Shown piece by piece: positions 57,125 to 64,000 of a stretch of 64,000 bases of DNA; position 1 is the stretch's first letter, and each line of letters starts with the position of its first letter. This stretch comes from Anas platyrhynchos. Taxonomy: Eukaryota; Chordata; Aves; Anseriformes; Anatidae. The notes below the pieces were generated by a model. That model saw only the letters and a program-made list of their open reading frames with translations, was not told the DNA's origin and did no database searches. Location: assembly GCF_047663525.1 (NCBI RefSeq), contig NC_092612.1:2141501-2205500 (forward strand), given 5' to 3'. The translations under genes were made by a program, and so were the position numbers.

Positions 57125-58230
57125 AGCCACGCCCTGCCCCAGACCCCCTGCCAGCTGCCGCAACGCATGGCTGAGCTCGTGGGCACGGGGCGCTGAGGAG
57201 CGCTGAGCATCTCCAGCCCCAGCCAAGGCCTGGGCAGCTGGCTGTGCCAGCCCCTTCGGCCTCTCGCACCCTATTCTACTCCTCCTTCCTCCATGGCCAG
57301 GGCCTTGCGCCCGGCCTGCCCTCTGCTCTCCCACTCTCTCTTCCCCCCTCCTGCTCTCCGCAGCAAGAGCAGGACCCTTCAAGGCCTGTGGGGCCCATGG
57401 GCCAAGCCCTCCCGAGCTGCACTGCCACACCGCCGGGGCTTGCGCAACCAGAAGCCACGCTCTGGAGAAGATCCTCTGTCCCCCCAACATGCCACAGCCA
57501 GCCTCGCTGGCTCCTGCTCCAGCTCTCTGTCCACTTCTCCTGCCGTGCCGGGCACAATAAAGGTTTCCTGCATCCACTCCTCTCTCTCTTCCTCTCTCTG
57601 TGTTCCGAGTCAGGAAAGCAGCCCTGGGGGGCAGGGGGCGTAGTGGAGGCTGCGGGGGAGGGCACACGCTGGTGCTGGGAGGCCCAGGGCATTAGGGCAG
57701 AGAGCAGGAGAGGTGCTGGCAGTTCTGCTTTGCCTGGCCTTCTCCGCCCGGGAGCTCGACCAGCTCTGCCAAGTGGAGCTGCTCCGCAGAAGCGAGGCAC
57801 CGTCTCGGGCAAGAAGCGCAGAGGAAGAGGCCGGAGAGCAGGGATGGCTGAGCGCTGCGCGCGGTGAGTGCATGGCCGGTCCCTTGCTGGAGGACAGCCT
57901 TGCAGAAATGGCCGTGGGGCTGGTGGCCGCCCACTGGAGCAGGAGCCAGCAACGTGCCTTGGGGCCGTGAGCGCTCCCCCCTGCTCCTGATCATTGGCAA
58001 TAGGGTTAGCAGCAGCCATAAGACGTAAGGGCGCTGAGCATGGGTCGCCCCTCCCCTTCTGTCTCCCCCTTTGTGGCCCCAGGCTGAGGTGACACCTCTT
58101 CCCAGGCAAGCCTCCTGCTGGCCCTGGGATTAAGCCCATCAGTGTTAGCACAAAGCCCACGTGCTGGATCCTTGGGTGTGGTGACGCCCGTTAAGGAAGA
58201 GGGAAGTGGCACAGCTCAGGGAACACTGGC

Positions 58231-58287
58231 TATAAAACGAAGCGGCAGCAAGCCCCATGTGGCACTCAGGCTGGAGCTGCTGCTGCT

Positions 58288-58327
<40 letters not shown>

Positions 58328-58394
58328 GAAGAAGCCTCTGCTTCCTCGGTGCTCAGGGCTGCGGGCGGTGTTGTCTTCTTCCTTGGAGTAGAGT
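58231..58394 (+). promoter_or_regulatory. orphan promoter-like module in the array spacer (copy 5)
   Basis: TATAAAAC at 58231-58238, donor GTGAGT at 58393. The CTGG repeat is uninterrupted here and CTTCCTCGG replaces CTCCCTCGG. Confidence 0.4.
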
Positions 58395-59309
58395 GAGTTC
58401 TTTCCGGTCAAGACTGGCTCTAGCCTGTGGTGCTGGTGTGGTGGTGATTAGTAAGGATTTGGCAGAGGGTCCGCATGACTGAACCGTCTAGGAAATGCAA
58501 GAATCCTAGATAATAAGGAAGCCGAGCTGGTTCCTAGAAGTTTGGTTTGACTGCAAGCCGTGCTAATTGTATAGAAATTGCCTGCTAAAGATAAGCTCTG
58601 CTAACTGCTGGGCTGTGAGGGAAAAGCTCAGAGCTGAACGGTGCCCTGGGAGAAGTTCGGCTTGGCTCTTTGGGAGAAGCTCTTTCTTCAGCTACGGGAG
58701 TGTGTAAGCCCGGGAGCGGGCTGGGCAGGGAAGTGGTTTGGACAAGGCTTAAGCTTCGTTCAGGTGGCGCTGCGTGGAGGCGGCAGTTAGCGTGCTGCTG
58801 CTCCTCGCTCGGGGTTCCCCTCTGTTTCAGGACCTTGTGTGGAGCGTCTGGAGGCGGCCGTGCTGGAGGCGGGGAGCAGGCTGCTTCCAGGCAGGGCCCT
58901 GGGAGATGGGCTGCAGCCCTCAGTGTGGGAGGCAGGGCTGCCAGGGGCTTTGTCCAGGGCGCCCCGGCGCTTTGGGGGGCTGGGAGAGCGAAGGGGCCAT
59001 GTGCAGGCGGAGGGAGCCCTGGAGCCCCCGCAGGGCCTGGGAAGGAAAGGCGGAGAGGCAGGCATTGGATGCAGGCTTGCTTTATTGTCAAGGCAGGAAA
59101 GGACACAAGCACAGAGGCGCGAGCAAGGCCCAGGCAGGCCGGTGGTGCCTGGGGCTTCCAGAGAGGCGTTCTTCCTTCAGGCTTCTGCCAGGCGCTGGCC
59201 GGCCCAGGGCCAAGAAAGGGCCCTGGGGGGCAGCACCGGAGGAGTCACATGTCTGTGCAGAGGAGGAGGAGGAAGGACGAGGAGGAGAAGAGGTGGCACG
59301 GGCGTGGCT

Positions 59310-59675
59310 TTAGCAGGGCCCACAGGTGTCCCACAGCTTCTTGCTGTAGCGCGGCAAGAGGTAGGGGCTGCAGGCGGGAGAAGCGTAGGGCCTGCCAAAG
59401 GTGCAGAGGCCCCCCGAGCCCTGGGTGGCCCCCGCGCCGTAGAGGCCCCCCAGCCCCAGGGAGCCCCCAAAGGCGGGTGCTCCGGAGGAGCCCACCACGG
59501 CTTGCTGGGGGAAGGAGCTGAGGATGGGGCCGGGGAAGGTGACGACAACGGGGGGCGGCTGGATGAAGGCCGTCGAGTCGGGGCACTGCCGCGCGCACAG
59601 CTCGTTGCAGCTCTCAGCGATGGGCTGGGGGACGGCGACGCTGGTTTTCGGCGGGTACAGGTCGTTGCAAGCCAT
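59310..59675 (-). CDS. keratinocyte-type (BKJ-like) beta-keratin, minus copy 6
   Basis: Protein identical to minus copy 2. Intron 59697-59937 with the T variant at 59873, otherwise seen only in minus copies 3 and 4. TATA-like box 59997-60004; poly(A) signal 59086-59081. Confidence 0.94.
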   Translation of the reverse strand: MACNDLYPPKTSVAVPQPIAESCNELCARQCPDSTAFIQPPPVVVTFPGPILSSFPQQAVVGSSGAPAFGGSLGLGGLYGAGATQGSGGLCTFGRPYASPACSPYLLPRYSKKLWDTCGPC

Positions 59676-59996
59676 CTTGGTGTGAGAGAGCTGAGCCTGC
59701 AATGCAAAGCCCCCAGGGCCGGTGCTGTGAGTGAGGAGATGCCCTGGCAGAGCAGGGCCCGTGCCCCAGCCAGGGGGCTCCCTCCTCAGCCCGCCCCGGC
59801 TCTCCACGCCTGCTCCCTGCGTGCCCGCGGCCCTCGCCTGCCCCCACGGAGCCCCTCTGCCCACAGCGCCTCTGGCAGAGCTCTCGTGGCCAGGGAGCCC
59901 CACACCGGCCCCTGCCCGACGAGGCCCCGCCACCCACCCTTTTCCCGAGCAGAGCCAGGCAGGAGCGGCGGATGCCAGCGCTTGCCCAGGACCACG

Positions 59997-60667
59997 CTTT
60001 TATGGGGGCCGGAGAGCGCGGGGAGGAGCTGGCCGCGCTGGGGGCACGTGGCCCGTGGTGGCCGAGCCATGGCCTCCTCCCTGCGCGCCACGGGGCTGTT
60101 GTGCTGACGCCGGTTCCTCGCCAGCCCCCACCCGCTCCCTCAGCCCCTGCAATTACCCCGCTCGGACGCTCGCCAGCCTTCACCTAATGGGCAAATTAGC
60201 CCCGCTGCCATCTCATCCCCTGCGTGCCTAAGAGGGCATGCAGCGTGACACAGGCGGGCTGCCAGCACCCTGCGTGCCGCAGCTCTTCCCCAGGGGCTTG
60301 GTCTCGGGGTGGCCGCGTGCGCGCTGTGGAGAGCCCCAGGGCAGAGCGGGGTCGTGGCGCTGGGCAAGGAGCAGCCACACGCCAGCGCCTCCATGACGTA
60401 CGCACTGCAGTTGTTATCTCCAGAGGGGCGAGGTGACGAAACGCCAAATCAAAGGCGCTCCTCTCGGGCACTGCCTGCTCAGCACCACGCATTTGGCCCG
60501 CCAAGCGGAAAGGGGAGGGAAGCCAGCAAAGGGGCCTGTGCTGGTCCGGACAGGGGATGCTGACTCAGGGAGGGCAGGAGCAGGACAGCCTGGCCTCGGC
60601 AGGAGGGAGTGCCGCCTCTGCCCATTGGCCCAGCAGGCGCTGCGCAATGGCGGGGCCTGGATAAAAG
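59997..60667. promoter_or_regulatory. head-to-head promoter region of keratinocyte pair 6
   Basis: Same layout as pair 1; AP-1 site at 60561-60567, plus TATA-like box at 60660-60667. Confidence 0.7.
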
Positions 60668-60864
60668 CTCGGCCTGCGCGGGGCTCTCGCAAGCACTGCT
60701 CTGACCGCCTTCTCCTTGGGGAACAGGGTAAGTCTGCGAGCGCTTCTCCTCCTGCCGCTGGCCCCTGCCGCTGGCCCCTGCGCCTCAGCCTGGGCAGCTG
60801 CCATCTACGGCTCCCTCGCACCGCACTCTGTGCCCTCTTGCAGAGCACCGTCCAATCCCGCAAG

Positions 60865-61230
60865 ATGGCTTGCTACGACCTGTGCCCGCCGAAAACCAGC
60901 GTCGCCGTCCCCCAGCCCATCGCTGAGAGCTGCAACGAGCTGTGCGCGCGGCAGTGCCCCGACTCGACGGCCTTCATCCAGCCGCCCCCCGTTGTCGTCA
61001 CCTTCCCCGGCCCCATCCTCAGCTCCTTCCCCCAGCAAGCCGTGGTGGGCTCCTCCGGAGCACCCGCCTTTGGGGGCTCCCTGGGGCTGGGGGGCCTCTA
61101 CGGCGCGGGGGCCACCCAGGGCTCGGGGGGCCTCTGCACCTTTGGCAGGCCCTACGCTTCTCCCGCCTGCAGCCCCTACCTCTTGCCGCGCTACAGCAAG
61201 AAGCTGTGGGACACCTGTGGGCCCTGCTAA
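60865..61230 (+). CDS. keratinocyte-type (BKJ-like) beta-keratin, plus copy 6
   Basis: Protein identical to plus copy 1. Intron 60728-60843 with the common C variant. Poly(A) signal 61662-61667. Confidence 0.95.
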   Translation: MACYDLCPPKTSVAVPQPIAESCNELCARQCPDSTAFIQPPPVVVTFPGPILSSFPQQAVVGSSGAPAFGGSLGLGGLYGAGATQGSGGLCTFGRPYASPACSPYLLPRYSKKLWDTCGPC

Positions 61231-62336
61231 AGCCACGCCCTGCCCCAGACCCCCTGCCAGCTGCCGCAACGCATGGCTGAGCTCGTGGGCACGGGGCGCT
61301 GAGGAGTGCTGAGCATCTCCAGCCCCAGCCAAGGCCTGGGCAGCTGGCTGTGCCGGCCCCTTCGGCCTCTCGCACCCTATTCTACTCCTCCTTCCTCCAC
61401 GGCCAGGGCCTTGCGCCCGGCCTGCCCTCTGCTCTCCCACTCTCTCTTCCCCCCTCCTGCTCTCCGCAGCAAGAGCAGGACCCTTCAAGGCCTGTGGGGC
61501 CCATGGGCCAAGCCCTCCCGAGCTGCACTGCCGCACCGCCGGGGCTTGCGCAACCAGAAGCCACGCTCTGGAGAAGATCCTCTGTCCCCCCAACATGCCA
61601 CAGCCAGCCTCGCTGGCTCCTGCTCCAGCTCTCTGTCCACTTCTCCTGCCGTGCCGGGCACAATAAAGGTTTCCTGCATCCACTCCTCTCTCTCTTCCTC
61701 TCTCTGTGTTCCGAGTCAGGAAAGCAGCCCTGGGGGGCAGGGGGCGTAGTGGAGGCTGCGGGGGAGGGCACACGCTGGTGCTGGGAGGCCCAGGGCATTA
61801 GGGCAGAGAGCAGGAGAGGTGCTGGCAGTTCTGCTTTGCCTGGCCTTCTCCGCCCGGGAGCGCGACCAGCTCTGCCAAGTGGAGCTGCTCCGCAGAAGCG
61901 AGGCACCGTCTCGGGCAAGAAGCGCAGAGGAAGAGGCCGGAGAGCAGGGATGGCTGAGCGCTGCGCGCGGTGAGTGCATGGCCGGTCCCTTGCTGGAGGA
62001 CAGCCTTGCAGAAATGGCCGTGGGGCTGGTGGCCGCCCACTGGAGCAGGAGCCAGCAACGTGCCTTGGGGCCGTGAGCGCTCCCCCCTGCTCCTGATCAT
62101 TGGCAATAGGGTTAGCAGCAGCCATAAGACGTAAGGGCGCTGAGCATGGGTCGCCCCTCCCCTTCTGTCTCCCCCTTTGTGGCCCCAGGCTGAGGTGACA
62201 CCTCTTCCCAGGCAAGCCTCCTGCTGGCCCTGGGATTAAGCCCATCAGTGTTAGCACAAAGCCCACGTGCTGGATCCTTGGGTGTGGTGACGCCCGTTAA
62301 GGAAGAGGGAAGTGGCACAGCTCAGGGAACACTGGC

Positions 62337-62500
62337 TATAAAACGAAGCGGCAGCAAGCCCCATGTGGCACTCAGGCTGGAGCTGCTGCTGCTGCTGGCT
62401 GGCTGGCTGGCTGGCTTGCTGGCTGGCTGGCAGGAAGAAGCCTCTGCTCCCTCGGTGCTCAGGGCTGCGGGCGGTGTTGTCTTCTTCCTTGGAGTAGAGT
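62337..62500 (+). promoter_or_regulatory. orphan promoter-like module in the array spacer (copy 6)
   Basis: TATAAAAC at 62337-62344, donor GTGAGT at 62499. Layout as in copy 1. Confidence 0.4.
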
Positions 62501-63415
62501 GAGTTCTTTCCGGTCAAGACTGGCTCTAGCCTGTGGTGCTGGTGTGGTGGTGATTAGTAAGGATTTGGCAGAGGGTCCGCATGACTGAACCGTCTAGGAA
62601 ATGCAAGAATCCTAGATAATAAGGAAGCCGAGCTGGTTCCTAGAAGTTTGGTTTGACTGCAAGCCGTGCTAATTGTATAGAAATTGCCTGCTAAAGATAA
62701 GCTCTGCTAACTGCTGGGCTGTGAGGGAAAAGCTCAGAGCTGAACGGTGCCCTGGGAGAAGTTCGGCTTGGCTCTTTGGGAGAAGCTCTTTCTTCAGCTA
62801 CGGGAGTGTGTAAGCCCGGGAGCGGGCTGGGCAGGGAAGTGGTTTGGACAAGGCTTAAGCTTCGTTCAGGTGGCGCTGCGTGGAGGCGGCAGTTAGCGTG
62901 CTGCTGCTCCTCGCTCGGGGTTCCCCTCTGTTTCAGGACCTTGTGTGGAGCGTCTGGAGGCGGCCGTGCTGGAGGCGGGGAGCAGGCTGCTTCCAGGCAG
63001 GGCCCTGGGAGATGGGCTGCAGCCCTCAGTGTGGGAGGCAGGGCTGCCAGGGGCTTTGTCCAGGGCGCCCCGGCGCTTTGGGGGGCTGGGAGAGCGAAGG
63101 GGCCATGTGCAGGCGGAGGGAGCCCTGGAGCCCCCGCGGGGCCTGGGAAGGAAAGGCGGAGAGGCAGGCATTGGATGCAGGCTTGCTTTATTGTCAAGGC
63201 AGGAAAGGACACAAGCACAGAGGCGCGAGCAAGGCCCAGGCAGGCCGGTGGTGCCTGGGGCTTCCAGAGAGGCGTTCTTCCTTCAGGCTTCTGCCAGGCG
63301 CTGGCCGGCCCAGGGCCAAGAAAGGGCCCTGGGGGGCAGCACCGGAGGAGTCACATGTCTGTGCAGAGGAGGAGGAGGAAGGACGAGGAGGAGAAGAGGT
63401 GGCACGGGCGTGGCT

Positions 63416-63781
63416 TTAGCAGGGCCCACAGGTGTCCCACAGCTTCTTGCTGTAGCGCGGCAAGAGGTAGGGGCTGCAGGCGGGAGAAGCGTAGGGCCTG
63501 CCAAAGGTGCAGAGGCCCCCCGAGCCCTGGGTGGCCCCCGCGCCGTAGAGGCCCCCCAGCCCCAGGGAGCCCCCAAAGGCGGGTGCTCCGGAGGAGCCCA
63601 CCACGGCTTGCTGGGGGAAGGAGCTGAGGATGGGGCCGGGGAAGGTGACGACAACGGGGGGCGGCTGGATGAAGGCCGTCGAGTCGGGGCACTGCCGCGC
63701 GCACAGCTCGTTGCAGCTCTCAGCGATGGGCTGGGGGACGGCGACGCTGGTTTTCGGCGGGTACAGGTCGTTGCAAGCCAT
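63416..63781 (-). CDS. keratinocyte-type (BKJ-like) beta-keratin, minus copy 7
   Basis: Complete coding region, protein identical to minus copy 2, with acceptor 21 nt before the ATG. The intron starts at 63803 and runs off the window, so exon 1 and promoter are not seen. Poly(A) signal 63192-63187. Confidence 0.93.
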   Translation of the reverse strand: MACNDLYPPKTSVAVPQPIAESCNELCARQCPDSTAFIQPPPVVVTFPGPILSSFPQQAVVGSSGAPAFGGSLGLGGLYGAGATQGSGGLCTFGRPYASPACSPYLLPRYSKKLWDTCGPC

Positions 63782-64000
63782 CTTGGTGTGAGAGAGCTGA
63801 GCCTGCAATGCAAAGCCCCCAGGGCCGGTGCTGTGAGTGAGGAGATGCCCTGGCAGAGCAGGGCCCGTGCCCCAGCCAGGGGGCTCCCTCCTCAGCCCGC
63901 CCCGGCTCTCCACGCCTGCTCCCTGCGTGCCCGCGGCCCTCGCCTGCCCCCACGGAGCCCCTCTGCCCACAGCGCCTCCGGCAGAGCTCTCGTGGCCAGG

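Larger units (their letters stand above)
38767..64000. repeat. tandem array, 4106-bp unit, about 6.15 copies, open at the right edge
   Basis: Every recognisable landmark recurs at exactly 4106 bp: minus genes at 38780, 42886, 46992, 51098, 55204, 59310, 63416; plus genes at 40335, 44441, 48547, 52653, 56759, 60865. No length difference was found between copies; only scattered single-base changes. Each unit holds a minus gene, a promoter region of about 0.65 kb, a plus gene, and a spacer with an extra promoter-like module. The first unit carries the most private changes, the usual picture at the edge of a homogenised array. Confidence 0.95.

Noticed and set aside
1-64000. tRNA, rRNA, CRISPR, operon and insertion-sequence features
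   Set aside because: None seen. Gene structure (TATA, introns, poly(A) signals) is vertebrate, so bacterial feature types do not apply.

Overview
The window is vertebrate nuclear DNA, almost certainly from a bird. It holds part of the beta-keratin (corneous beta-protein) cluster of the epidermal differentiation complex. Evidence: 21 intact single-exon coding regions carry the beta-keratin core ([19 protein letters not shown] followed by VGSS). Each has a non-coding first exon behind a TATA box, one intron in the 5' UTR ending 17 or 21 nt before the ATG, and a Cys-rich end (CGPC or CRPC). Two decayed 3' ends of CR1 LINEs, typical of birds and reptiles, lie between genes. The species cannot be read from the sequence. 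The keratin class names (scale, keratinocyte) are inferred from protein features.

Left part, 1-36 kb, AT-rich. In order: the probable 3' end of an upstream plus-strand gene (1-475); an identical CRPC-type pair (minus 2453-2797, plus 5052-5396); a single CRPC-type gene (plus 10257-10610); a repeat-less scale-like gene (minus 15310-15705); a decayed beta-keratin pseudogene (plus 20167-20488); and two pairs of scale keratins with 5 or 6 copies of a 13-residue Gly-Ser-Leu-Tyr repeat (minus 21896-22411 / plus 27201-27716; minus 29880-30434 / plus 35023-35577).

Right part, 38.3-64 kb, GC-rich. This is a tandem array with an exact 4106-bp period. Each unit holds a minus-strand and a plus-strand keratinocyte-type (BKJ-like) gene, head to head around a promoter region with a consensus AP-1 site. 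Seven minus and six plus genes are present, and the array runs off the right edge.

Recurring design: nearly every gene belongs to a divergent head-to-head pair, and the two members of a pair are more alike than members of different pairs. This fits gene conversion between inverted copies. Minus-strand and plus-strand scale genes seem to have different conserved upstream modules. Almost all genes share a 3'-end signature, AWTAAA followed 6-12 nt later by TGCATC/T. At the junction of the two parts, the last scale gene is followed by a 3' block that otherwise belongs to the array's minus genes, while the first array gene carries the plus-gene 3' flank. This looks like an inversion or exchange scar. 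Each array spacer also holds an extra TATA box plus splice-donor module with no keratin coding region behind it.
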